DNA of 64,000 bases, taken from Heracleum sosnowskyi. Its lineage: Eukaryota; Streptophyta; Magnoliopsida; Apiales; Apiaceae. Location of the stretch: assembly GCA_030848705.1 (NCBI GenBank), contig CM061237.1:83757910-83821909 (forward strand), read 5' to 3'. The notes below the pieces were generated by a model, which ran no database searches, was not told the DNA's origin, and saw only the letters and a list, made by a program, of their open reading frames with translations. This document shows, one piece after another, positions 41,437 to 51,983 of this stretch; positions within the stretch are counted from its first letter, which is position 1; each line of letters begins with the position of its first letter. A program made the position numbers and the translations under genes.

Positions 41437-41625
41437 ACTAACATCAAAAGGGAGAAAGGAATTGAACAACTATATAGTAGATTTGATTTCAATTAATTTA
41501 GCAAGAAGAACCCTAATGATATATACATACACACATATGAGATATTCCCGTTGGTATTGGACATGTCAAAAAAACAGCTGTTGGCTTCCACCCTGTCCAA
41601 GTCCAAGCCACCACGTAGTTTCTCC

Positions 41626-41758
41626 CGTTAGGTCAACATGCCCGAGTAACGGCTCTGTCATTACTCTTTACTAGAGTGGTGCAAACGAGTCCCCGATAAG
41701 TTAAGTGAGTAAATTGATATATGACCCTGACTTAAGTGGCCACTTTGAGATTTAACCC
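41626..41758. repeat. MULE right TIR
   Basis: 133 bases inverse to the two left pieces, ending GAGATTTAACCC. It is followed at 41759-41768 by AAAAAGAAAA, the 10-bp duplication also found at 16566-16575. Confidence 0.93.
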
Positions 41759-41768
41759 AAAAAGAAAA

Positions 41769-43092
41769 TGGAAGTATTTAATCAGATTAGCACCTTGGCT
41801 ATGGCTATGACACGCCAGAAGAAAACTCTATATTTTGTCCCCGACTATGACAATATTCCCCAACCCCTAAGTATAATTTGTTGTTTTCTATGCATATGTC
41901 CAGAGATTACTAGCAGATAATACAACAGACCCTCGAAATGGTTTCTAGACAATACATTTTCAAAATGAAAAAACAATGCGGGACTTTCGTATCCATATAA
42001 ATAGTGTCCATAGTTCAATGACACTATAAATAGAATAATGTAAATGTACATATAAAACAAAACACAAACATATAGGCAGAGTAAATTATTCTCTAGGTGC
42101 TTACCACTAGTTTTATGACAGGGAGAAGCGCAATTTGGTGAGAAAAATAACTCTGAAGCATAATTTTACTATGTTTACTTGAACATATAGGCAGAGTAAA
42201 TTATATTCTACGTGCTTAGCACAAGTTTACTTATTCAAGTTATGCACTTTGTTCAACGAGAGCCTTTGTTATCCCGACTCTTCATTTTGTCTCGAATACC
42301 CGTGTTGGACACTCAACACTCGGCACTCGGACATGAAATATAAGCCAAAATATGTAATTTTTCAAAATATTGCCGAGTCCGACACTTGAATACGTATCCA
42401 TGTTTGACACTTCCAGCCAAGTCCGGATAACAAAGCCGAGATCTATATAATAAACAACAATCTTACTGGTTTGAGCACAATTGTATTTCTTAATACAAAG
42501 AATCAAGTAGATATATAATTAGTAGTCCTGCATAATACCCTCGTCAAATGACTCGAAACATGTACAGAAACAATTGAATCTAAAATGTCGTTGCCTGAGA
42601 TACATATATCCAAATTGTCTAACATCATTTCTATCCAAAATATAAACAGAGCCTCATCTCGATCTCAACAAAAAGAAAGGCAATATTCAAAATTAGGCAA
42701 GATTCTTTTCCTCGTACAGTGGAACAATAAAAATGGGGGAAGGACTATATTAAAAAAGGATGATAAGTCTGGAAAGAATAAAATGACTCGATACGAGTAG
42801 AGAAACACGATATTCTAACTAAGCACAATGTAGAGATATGATAGACTCGACGAAACTGTTCCTCTGATGTAGAGATTAGCAATTCATAACTATGAATATT
42901 TCATCACAAAAATACCATATTACTCACAAGAGTAATATATATATAATCTCTACATAAAAGAATATCCAGATTATATGTAAATGGTAACTCTTTTTTTGGT
43001 ACACCACAATTCCATAAAATTCAAGAAAGAGTCACTAATTAAATACTATAAACATGCATGTCGTACAGTCCTCCTATCTCTATATCCCCATG
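41769..43092. other. Intergenic repeats, no gene
   Basis: AT-rich. AACATATAGGCAGAGTAAATTAT...GTGCTTA occurs twice (about 42066 and 42183). 42300-42420 carries GTGTTGGACACTC...GAGTCCGACACTTG, an imperfect inverted arrangement seen in plant interspersed repeats. No coding frame is convincing. Confidence 0.5.
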
Positions 43093-43501
43093 TGTTGATA
43101 CCGATTTTCTTCATGTACGAGACATCAGAATAACAGGTATTCGTGCAGAGCTTATAGTAGATATTCATAATAATTGAAGGAGGAGGTTAGGGTTTTGGAG
43201 TATTTTAGACTGAGCTCGAGGAGTTATTCTAAGAGAGAAGCTCTAGAATATCGGGTGTCGAATCCCCTCAAGGTGCCTACGTAACTCTATATTTATAGAG
43301 AATCAAGTCTACGTAGTTCTTATTAGGATCCACTACTTTTTTCATGTAGAATTCTAGTTAAACAATACTCCTAATTTCTTTAGAAGTCACCTAGTTGTAG
43401 TGAGTTTCCTTGTATGCGATATTTCCCGTTATTGGGCTTATTTAATGTGGGCCGATATTTATACGAGATGGGATTATATCTTGTACCAACATGTCCCCAG
43501 T
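43093..43501 (-). repeat. LTR relic related to Tat-type LTRs, 409 bp
   Basis: Ends TGTTG...CAACA. It is followed to the right by TGTCCCCAG, a decayed polypurine tract in minus orientation. Inside is GTGCCTACGTA...GAGAATCAAG...ACGTAGTTCT...AGGATC, nearly the same block as in the Tat LTR at 18893-18954. No primer site or target duplication is seen, so it is probably the 3' LTR of an element whose remainder has decayed. Confidence 0.6.
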
Positions 43502-45739
43502 ATTTATCGGAATTTTCCTTCGGTGAATACTTAATTAAAGTATTTTTTCCTTGATCTCGATTAAACAATATGTCAATCAGTAACATCTCGAATAATTATT
43601 GATGATGGTTACATCAATTTAGGCGTAATTATTTTTTATATGTTAATGGCTTTGGTTTATCCCATGATCGAGTGATCGGGTTTTCGTTTGGTGTTGACTG
43701 GGCCCTGCAACACCTTATGTTTGCCATAACACATTTGGGCCTTAGATTTATTAGTAACAAAATTACCAATTCAAGGCTTGTTTTTAACTTAGCAAAGTTG
43801 GATTCGTCAATCCTCATGTACCAAGCTATCGGGCAAAGTATTTAGCTAGAGCTATGACTAACCAAACCGCCTTATGGTTTGACTAGTTAAGCTTGTGCTT
43901 TCGAGCTAAAAAATAAGTAGCTAACTTTTCTCGGAGCACGGATGAGAGGTCGTCCGTAAGCCACAAATTTTGTCAAAAGACTTTGCTTACCAGTTTCTCA
44001 TCTTCCGGTTACCAGTACCCAGCTTTTTATGTACCATCATAGCTCAAAGGCGGTTTTTCGGTCCATATTTTGGCATTATCCTGGCCCTGCAATGATTGTC
44101 GCATTTAAATAGATGAGAGATGAGACAAATCACTGGTTTAGGTCGGATCAGATTTGGTCCCCCGAGTATCTTATCAACTGATCAGAAATTTAAGATAGTC
44201 GAAATGAACCACACAATATATATTACTTGACATTAAATAAAAAGCGTAAAAAATAGTACTTATCTTAAGTTTGTATCCGAAATTCACTTGTACATCCCGA
44301 TATTCAGGTTGAAATTGATTGCTTCGTCAATTTGTTTGTACTGGAATTATAGAATGTCCCTAGCTCCATATCATATTGGCACCATGTTTGTTTGTTGGTA
44401 CACGTGTAAACTCCACAAGGGATATATGAATGCAACGTGGTTTGCTGCTAGCACATAACAAGCATCGGGGCACTTTGTGGTTTTTCCAGTAATAATTTTT
44501 CTCGTGTGTAATTGCTGCAAACATTTCCAATGCATGCTGCTAGTTCTGCTCAAATGCTTTTGTAGTTTTTTCTGCTTTTGTATTGCTTCCGAATTCAGTA
44601 CACAATTTATATTGTCAACAAAATCTAGTAACTTTGTCAACCTCTGTACCAGATCCTTTTGCATGGAAGCATTACACCGAACCAGAGAATCGCAACTCCA
44701 GAACTTGCCTTGCTCTGATTTTTGATTGGATAATAGGTTTTCGTACTTTCAATTCCATAAATCCTAGCTGATCTCTACTCCAACGAGTTACATTTCCTCT
44801 GCATTTTGGAGAAAGAGTTCATAAAATTTCTCTGCATTTCGGATGCAAATCTTCTTCTTCTTTAGCAAATTGGCAGGTGCTCTTTTTATTATGTTGCGGC
44901 AAGCACTTGCACTACCGTTGATATATCTTTCCCCAGTTAGATGCTTGTTGTTTTTTTTATCTTCTCGCAGGACATCTGGTACTATCTTTTTTATTTGCTA
45001 AAATTCCCCAGTTAATTAGTGACCATGCTTTTTTCTTCAATTCCTTCTGTTCTCTGCTAAGTCACTGGTAGTTCCTCTGCTAGTATTTGTTTCATTGCTT
45101 TTTAATCTCTTTGCTAGCTCTACCTTTCCTTACTCTAGGTGCACTGCTGCGTTCTTTTTTTCGCCCTGGTGCTTGCCATTTAAAAATTTGATTTTTGCCG
45201 TTAACAGACCTTCAGGCACCAACCTGCTTCAATCTGCAGAACTAGATAGGCGTATGTGGTATTTGATACTCTCCAGTACTATTTTTCCTGAAATATATAT
45301 GATCGGCTCTTGCTGCTTGCCGTTTCTTTTTAGTCTTCATTTTCTTTTCCAAGTCGAGCCGCTATTTGTGCTTGACCAATCTTCATTTTGAACAAATCTC
45401 TCCATACTGCTAGCCTCCATGTGCAGCCTTTTGTTCCGTCAATATTAGAACCTTCACGCCACATGTTCCTTCTACGCATAAAGTTTTTTACAAGTCTGAG
45501 CTTTGCCTGCATTATTTTTTCCTGGTAATATGCATATGAGATGATTATTTTATCCATATGCTCACATTAGTCTGCACCAATGTACCATCTTTTATTTTTT
45601 AATTGACTCCTCTAGCTGGTTCCACAAATTGCTTGCATGTAATCACCATCTCTGCTTAAAACTTTCCTTCTTATCTGCATAATAGTTATATTACTCTCTT
45701 TTTGTATGAAATTCTGGGGTTTTTTTTTTAATCTTCTTT
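43502..45739. other. Decayed retroelement and unidentified purine-rich sequence
   Basis: 43502-44200 probably continues the LTR relic as its 3' UTR. From about 44400 the minus strand is purine-rich with several short Lys/Arg/Gln-rich frames (44371-44664, 45330-45557) interrupted by stops. No domain is recognised. It may be a degraded coding region or low-complexity sequence. Confidence 0.4.
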
Positions 45740-46901
45740 TGTTAGGTCCAAAGTATCGTGGAAGGGGGGGTTGAATACGATACTCACAAATTATTCAATT
45801 TCATTCGCGGATAATTCTTTTAGTTCTAATACGAAATCAAATGCACCAAATCAAAACACGAGTCGGGGAATATATCATTTTATAAATATAAACCGCGAGG
45901 GGTGCTACAAATCTAATCCGTAGATTAGCTTCAATGAGTTCAGGTATACGTAATCAATACAAACTATAGAAATTAAGGCAACATAAATTCTCTGTTGTAA
46001 ATGTTCTTAAGCTTTAATTTCTTCTATCTCTTTTGATCAACTGTAAACCAACTAAAGAAGACACTGTCTTCATCCTCGTAAATGCATTCTTCTTTGAAAA
46101 ACTATCGAACCATTTATGGAATAATCCTGGCCGTCCAATCTTTCATCAACTTGACAAAGTTCACAAAAGTTTCACCTGCTCCTTATTTTAAAAACCATCG
46201 AATGGATTTGTTTTTCTTTCTTTTGATAGATTTTAAATAAAATCTATCGAATGGAACAACAATCCTTCGATGATTTTTCTTTCAACTTCACTTGATCAAC
46301 TTCGATGGTTTTTATTAAAAGAAAACCATCGAATCCTTTCTTTTTCACTTTGACCCTTGAGGTTTCTTTTCTCTTTCAGCAAGTGATTTGTACTTTCGTT
46401 TAAACCTAAACATACCTTTTAATATTCTTTTGACTTTACAGATGTTTCAGATTTAGACTTAAATCAACTTCTTCCGAGATGATAAAACATCTTGATCTTT
46501 ATGTGCTGACAACTGGTGCAACTGGTCTGGTTCACAGATGACTAACATTTGATCAATACTTCCATGTCTTCAATTCAATGCTGCTGATAAGTCCTTTGTC
46601 GTTCTGGTTGCTTCAATAAAATCACTGGAATCCTATGGTACTAACTCTTAATCATTCACATACTTCTGTAGTCTTGAAAGTCTTGTTTCTTTATTTGTCA
46701 CTGAGGCTTGAACATATTAATGAACTTCTTTCCGTGACCTGTTTACGGACTTCAAGAATACATACCATATTTTGATTTTTTGAGTTTACATTTTCTTCTT
46801 TACTTCTGGATTCATGTGTTTCTGTTAATATTATTGGTTGTCTTGTCCTTTGTTGAGTTGTAGTTATCTCTGTTACATTTTATGTTACATTATGCTTTAC
46901 A
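45740..46901 (-). repeat. Solo LTR of a Sirevirus-like copia element, 1162 bp
   Basis: It begins TGTTAGGTCC and soon has G7 TTGAATACGATA, the same block as the Copia-1 and Copia-4 LTRs. The right end is set at TTTACA because TCTTT then matches the left flank TCTTT (45735-45739, 46902-46906); the region is T-rich, so this end is tentative. No primer site lies to the left. Six ATCGAA/TTCGAT cores occur in 46100-46335, mostly as CCATCGAATGG variants. Confidence 0.62.
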
Positions 46902-47760
46902 TCTTTGTCTTCCTGGTAAGACACCAGAGTCCCTTTTTTATATTCTTTTAACACAACTGGTGCTTCTTCCTCGAGTTGGCTTCCTTAGAGGGCCTGCAAT
47001 TCCCATAGATATGGGCTATCTTAAAGCTTTTGGTTTTGCAAATTCCATTTTCTTTTCAATTTGATCAAAAGAGACATTTGATTCCTGTTATAGTTCTTAA
47101 CACAAACTAAATTTGGCTAAGTGATTATTCTGATTATATGCGTTGCTGGTTGATTCAGGGTCCAAAATGACGATGAAAATTCAGGCGCTGCTCCATGTGT
47201 TTTCTGATGCAACTCTTTGAGCCTTGCAATTAACCTTTCTTATTTCCTCTAGTTCATCCATGTTTGATAGCCTCTCGCATTCTAAGTTCTGACACTTTCT
47301 CTCTTTTGTGGCAGCCTCTGCTTTTATTCCGCTAGTTTTGCTTTCCAGTGATGAACACATCTTTTCTCTTTTACAAGCTAGAAACTCTAGTTGAATTTTT
47401 TCTTCGTGAACCACGTTTACTGAAGTTTGACTTTTCATCCGTTTTTTCTTTCATTCAGCTGCTACTATTTTTTACATTGTTGCTGCAACATCGTTTTCTT
47501 TTTTTAGGATTCTGCTTCTTAAGATCTGATTCAGTTACTAGGTTGTGTCACCAAGTTGGTGAAATAAATTCCAGTGTTTCTTGAGGGAGAATATGTTGGT
47601 GATGCTATTTCATGTGAGAGATAATGATAACATACTCTCTTTTTGTACACACTCCAGTATTCCTCCTTTTGCTTCAAGTCGAGATAGCTTTCCTGTAAAT
47701 TCAGTTGAAGTCCTTGCTCTTGTGATTGCTTCTATTTTATCCGATTCTCTTTTTATAGAC
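46902..47760. other. Unidentified sequence, purine-rich on minus strand
   Basis: It has the same texture as 44400-45740 and may be continuous with it before the solo LTR inserted. The minus-strand frame 47181-47438 (85 codons, Lys/Glu/Ser-rich, coiled-coil-like) is the best candidate for a coding fragment, but no family is recognised. Confidence 0.4.
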
Positions 47761-48255
47761 TGTTAGGCCGAATACACAATATATAATCAATATATGTATG
47801 AGAATAACAATCAAGAACTCTGTTTATGAACAATAAACTGAATTATATTAAATAACTCTTCTCTCAGTGATGTAAATTATCACAGAGAGCTGCTAGGTTA
47901 CAAGAATAATGTATTCAGTATTCGCATCCCTTTTAGGGTTAACCTATCTGTGTTTATATAGTACACAGCTACATAATCAATCTCTAATTGATATTCCTAT
48001 AAATTAGCTATACAATTTATATCAATTTAGGATTGCTTCTGTCTTCTGTTCCGTTTCCTTAGCCATCTCAATATATCTTGCTTCTTTCCATCTTCAAGAT
48101 ATATTGCTTCTAGAATCTTCATATTAGCACCGACAGCTTCAGCAAACTTTCACCCCGTCAGACTTTAATAAACTCTGACTGGCTTCTAGAATAAACTCTG
48201 ATGAGTACTTGTTGCTTAAACACTGGTAAATAATCATCAGCAATTATATCTAACA
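47761..48255 (-). repeat. Copia-3 3' LTR, 495 bp
   Basis: TGTTAGGCC...ATCTAACA on the plus strand, with CTATATAAACACAG on the minus strand as a TATA-type box (about 47950-47970). The inner edge abuts ATCTCCCCCAACTTG, the tract read as CAAGTTGGGGGAGAT in element sense. Confidence 0.88.
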
Positions 48256-48270
48256 ATCTCCCCCAACTTG
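48256..48270 (-). promoter_or_regulatory. Copia-3 polypurine tract
   Basis: CAAGTTGGGGGAGAT in element sense directly precedes the 3' LTR and would prime plus-strand DNA synthesis. Confidence 0.82.
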
Positions 48271-48401
48271 TGCATAACAAAAATGTACAAGTTAAAAGAT
48301 AATTGATGATGTCAAAACATACAACAAATGCAGTGTTTATAACATATCAGAGTTTAACTTTTTACTTAGAACAGAAAACTTTAAAAACTTACAGTCAGCC
48401 T

Positions 48402-51400
48402 TTACTTTATTTCTTCAATGTCAGGCACTGTTCTGAGATAATCAATGAGTAGTCTTCTTTCAGCCTTTTCTAGCTCATCTACCATGATTTTCTTCAATTC
48501 CTTCAATTCTGGATCACTCTCTCCAGTCTGGTAGATAGCAGCTCTCAGAGAATAGATGCTATTCCTCCTCATCTCATTCCCTAGCCTGATAAAATAAGAC
48601 TTGTTTGACTCCAAGTTAAATTCCAACACTTTAATTCCAAGTGCTTTATTGAATTTAGCACAGTTCCTTTTCATCTCTACAAGCTTTCCATGAGCATCTC
48701 TGTACTTAGGAACATAAGCACTTGAAATTCTGGCTCCACACAAGACTTTAGACTTCATCATTCTCTCTTTTAAAACTTGAGCAGCATTGTGAGTACTTTG
48801 ATTTTTCACTCTTAGCAGATATAAAACATACTCCAGCTCTTCCCATAGTTTTAGATGAATATTAGCTTCTCCAACTCTATAAACTCTTCCATCAGCCATA
48901 AAATATAACAAAAACTCCTTTTTGATTCCTCTGTGATAGATCATCTGAACAGACTCTAACTTGTCAAGGCTTTCTTGAGTTACCCCAACACCAGATTCTG
49001 CCAGTGATGTATGATCTAAAGGACTGTTATTCACTCTTTTCTCTCTATGTGAACCCAAGCCAGATCTATCATAAGATTCTTTTCCCATTACAGTTCTGCT
49101 TTGTAAAATGTTCACATTTCCTGGCTTCAGAGTTTCATCTTTAGATGATCTTCGAAAAGTACCTTGGAGTTGTGAAGATATTAATTGAGTTTGTACAACT
49201 TGAGCAGTGTCAGAGGTTGTCACAACTTTAACAGAATCATCAACTTGAGCAACGTCAGTGGTTGATTTATTAGATCTTGATTCAACATGAACCATGTCAG
49301 AGGTTGAATAAGCTTTCTTTGATAACTTAGGCTCTTCAATCAATTTACCTTTTCCTTTGTCAGTGTTTGCTCCAGCAGGCCTCCTTGAGTATTGTAAACT
49401 CTGTTGAGAGTTCACATTCTCTTTAATAATAATTCCTTTTTCCTTTCTCCTAGGAGCCTTGGCAGCTTTTTGCTTGTAAGTTCCAGCTTCAACTTTCTTT
49501 TTATGCTCTTCAGCAAGAATTTGCAATTCAGCATCAATGTCTTCAACTGTGGCTTCACCACCATGTTCTTCCAAAAAGAGTTTAGCAGCAATCTCTTCAT
49601 CAGTAATTGGATTAGCTGAAATAGCTAGATTTTTAAGTCTTGAAGAAGATTGAACACCAGAATTTATTCTTTCAGAGTTTGTCAGCTTAGCAGAGTTTGA
49701 CCTAAGTCTCCCTTGCTCTTGAGAATTCTTTGACCTAAACTCTGAATCCTTGCTTCCACCATCAGTTGCATCATCCCTCCGTCTCAGAGTATGAGTCCTT
49801 TTGCATTTGTCTTTAGGAACTCTCTCCCCCTTTTTGACATCATCAGGAATGAGCACTGATGTCAGCAATTCCAAAGATGCAGCAATTGAATCAATCTTTG
49901 TAGACATTTCAGTCTGATTCTCTTCAATTTTACTTAATCTGTTCTTCATGGCATCTTGTTCTCTGGATAATAAAATTTTCTCATGCTTCAAATTTAGCTC
50001 CCTTGCAGTCACATCATTCCTCAACCCAGTAACTTCTTTCTGAGTTTCATCAAAACGATTGTGAAGAGATTTCACTTGAACAATTGTAGCTTGAAAATTT
50101 GCAAGAAGCTCAGGATTAACAATAGTAGAGGCAGACTTTTTCACAAGATCAGCTGCCCTTTGTGAAGTGAAGATAGAGTCATGATTTGACCAATTTGCAT
50201 AATACATGTCCTGAAAATGTGCTTCAGTAGCATGTTGATTTTCTTTGATAGACTCTGCAGTAGGATCCCTTAGAAAAGGTATTGATTCATTGTCATCAGA
50301 GTCTGCATGATCAGAATTTACAGAAGTGTGATCATTATTTTCAGAAACAACTATGTCTTCATCAACATTTGCTGCTAGAGGCTCTGCAGCTTCTTCAACT
50401 ACATTCTCTGCAGTAGCTTCAATATTTGACTGTGCAGCTTCATCATGAATATGCTCTGCAACAGCTTCATTCCTCTCAGAGTTTACGTCCTCATCAACTT
50501 TTTCTTCTTCTAGAACAGCATGTGAAACAGAGTTTGCAACACGAATATTTTCTTCTAGAGTCTTTGCTGTAGCTTCAGCCATCTTCTCAACTTCAACAAT
50601 CTTCTCAGATGAGACAGATTTTGCTTCCTGATCAACCTCTTCACCCAATTCAGGAATTTGATTGGTGACAAAGAGAATCTCTGTATGAGTTGCCACAGAC
50701 TCTTCAATTATCAAAGTGGCTTGATCAGCTGCCACATCCTCAGTGTCACAAACACTGATTGCAGGATGTGCTTCAATATTCTCGTCAATATCCATCTCCA
50801 AGATAGGCTCAAGAAAATCATCATTTAAAGCAACATTATCATCAGTATGTGCTCTGGCTTCTTCAGGCACAGTAGCATTTGCAGAAATATCCTCAGTTAC
50901 AATCTCTGGAGCTGCAGTAGTTGTAGAATCTGGAATCAATCCATCAAATAGGTAAGCAGCAACCAGCTTCCTCTTCTTGGTGTGGATAGACTCATTTTCA
51001 TCAGAAGCACTATTCTCATCAGAAATAGGTCGATTTGCCCTCCTCTTTTTCCTTGAAGTACCAACAGAGTTTGGTAAATCATTAGCAACTGAAGGTTTAC
51101 CAGCCTTGAAAGCTCTATGCTTAGTCCTACCCCCAGCTGTTGGTCTTTGGGATGTAGATGGAAGAGGCTCAGAGTTTAGTTGTGGTTGAGGTTGTAGAAA
51201 TTGTTGGATTGAGGCTGGAAGTAACAAATCCCCAACATTTCCTTTCTTAACATCTTTATTTGTTAAGTCAGAAAATACTCTCTTATGCAACTTAAACGAA
51301 GGAATAACATCATCTTCAATAATATTAACCTCAGTTACACAAGTAGAAAATATTAACTGACAAAAACAAGCAAAATAAACCACAACCCTATTCTCTGTCA

Positions 51401-51983
51401 TCTTTTCTCCAATATTATTCAAAACAAGTCTAGCAAAATCAAAGTGAGCATCATAGAGAAGAGAATACCCGATTTGCAGACTGTCAATTGGAATAGCATC
51501 CCAATTGGTACACTTCTTCCCGAACGCCCTTGTGATGCAGTCAAAGAAGAAACTCCATTCCTTCCTCAAGAGCGGTCGCTTCAGATTACCTGTCCTTGCC
51601 AAAGACCCAGAGTAACCTATCTCCCTCATCATCCTTTGAAGCTCAGCATCACCAACAGAAATAGTGTATGCATTAAAGTCTTCAAACCCAAGAGCATCAC
51701 GAACTGTGGTCGGAGTAACCACATACTCTTTTTCATCAAACTCAAAGATAATAGAAGGATTTCCAGCCTCTCCTCCATCATCATAAACACTAGTTTCCCA
51801 GAATGCTTTGATTTGAAGTCCAGACAGCCTTGCTGGTTCCACAAGCGCTTGCCCAATATCTGATTGAGAGAGAAAATTCTGAAACAAGTGAAACGCCTCT
51901 GGTGCGTTCACAGTAGATAAGGGTGCTGCATAGTTGTTAGGAACAAAATCGAGACCAAAAGACTGAAACATGGTTGTTGCCAT
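48402..51983 (-). CDS. Extra 1193-codon ORF of Copia-3 (env-like position)
   Basis: It opens at ATG 51983 and runs without a stop to 48402. Residues 1-230 look globular (GLQIKAFWETSVYDD, YVVTPTTVRDALGF, WSFFFDCITRAFGKKCTNWD) and recall the putative plant transposon protein domain, tentatively. A hydrophobic stretch VVVYFACFCQLIFSTCV is at 200-216. Residues about 290-340 are Lys/Arg-rich with a possible nuclear signal (KKRR, KKRK). A long Ala/Glu/Asp/Val-rich acidic region follows, then a coiled coil at about 625-710 and a basic Ser-rich C-terminal half. The env-like ORF of Sireviruses occupies this slot, but homology is not shown. It is notable that it stays open while pol has nonsense codons. 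Confidence 0.7.
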   Translation of the reverse strand: MATTMFQSFGLDFVPNNYAAPLSTVNAPEAFHLFQNFLSQSDIGQALVEPARLSGLQIKAFWETSVYDDGGEAGNPSIIFEFDEKEYVVTPTTVRDALGFEDFNAYTISVGDAELQRMMREIGYSGSLARTGNLKRPLLRKEWSFFFDCITRAFGKKCTNWDAIPIDSLQIGYSLLYDAHFDFARLVLNNIGEKMTENRVVVYFACFCQLIFSTCVTEVNIIEDDVIPSFKLHKRVFSDLTNKDVKKGNVGDLLLPASIQQFLQPQPQLNSEPLPSTSQRPTAGGRTKHRAFKAGKPSVANDLPNSVGTSRKKRRANRPISDENSASDENESIHTKKRKLVAAYLFDGLIPDSTTTAAPEIVTEDISANATVPEEARAHTDDNVALNDDFLEPILEMDIDENIEAHPAISVCDTEDVAADQATLIIEESVATHTEILFVTNQIPELGEEVDQEAKSVSSEKIVEVEKMAEATAKTLEENIRVANSVSHAVLEEEKVDEDVNSERNEAVAEHIHDEAAQSNIEATAENVVEEAAEPLAANVDEDIVVSENNDHTSVNSDHADSDDNESIPFLRDPTAESIKENQHATEAHFQDMYYANWSNHDSIFTSQRAADLVKKSASTIVNPELLANFQATIVQVKSLHNRFDETQKEVTGLRNDVTARELNLKHEKILLSREQDAMKNRLSKIEENQTEMSTKIDSIAASLELLTSVLIPDDVKKGERVPKDKCKRTHTLRRRDDATDGGSKDSEFRSKNSQEQGRLRSNSAKLTNSERINSGVQSSSRLKNLAISANPITDEEIAAKLFLEEHGGEATVEDIDAELQILAEEHKKKVEAGTYKQKAAKAPRRKEKGIIIKENVNSQQSLQYSRRPAGANTDKGKGKLIEEPKLSKKAYSTSDMVHVESRSNKSTTDVAQVDDSVKVVTTSDTAQVVQTQLISSQLQGTFRRSSKDETLKPGNVNILQSRTVMGKESYDRSGLGSHREKRVNNSPLDHTSLAESGVGVTQESLDKLESVQMIYHRGIKKEFLLYFMADGRVYRVGEANIHLKLWEELEYVLYLLRVKNQSTHNAAQVLKERMMKSKVLCGARISSAYVPKYRDAHGKLVEMKRNCAKFNKALGIKVLEFNLESNKSYFIRLGNEMRRNSIYSLRAAIYQTGESDPELKELKKIMVDELEKAERRLLIDYLRTVPDIEEIK

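Larger units (their letters stand above)
16576..41758 (+). mobile_element. MULE (Mutator-like element) with two convergent genes, carrying nested insertions
   Basis: The outer ends are GGGTTAAATCTCAAAGTGGCCACTT and its inverse, and the flanks share a perfect 10-bp duplication AAAAAGAAAA (16566-16575, 41759-41768), inside the 8-11 bp range of Mutator elements. The left TIR is split by a LINE: 16576-16598 continues at 32253-32365; the right TIR is 41626-41758. Removing the LINE leaves about 9.5 kb, of which 4.26 kb is a solo LTR. The left gene is a mudrA-like transposase with breaks; the right gene encodes a GRF zinc-finger protein. The transposase is dead here, so the copy could move only with help. 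Confidence 0.93.

Noticed and set aside
40711..43092. MULE right end placed farther out using the repeats near 42066
   Set aside because: The 10-bp duplication at 41759-41768 matching 16566-16575 fixes the end at 41758.
51629..51856. Alternate frames on both strands of the Copia-3 extra ORF (also 49404-49619, 50743-50955, 51444-51863)
   Set aside because: They are shadows of the 1193-codon frame and have no independent support.
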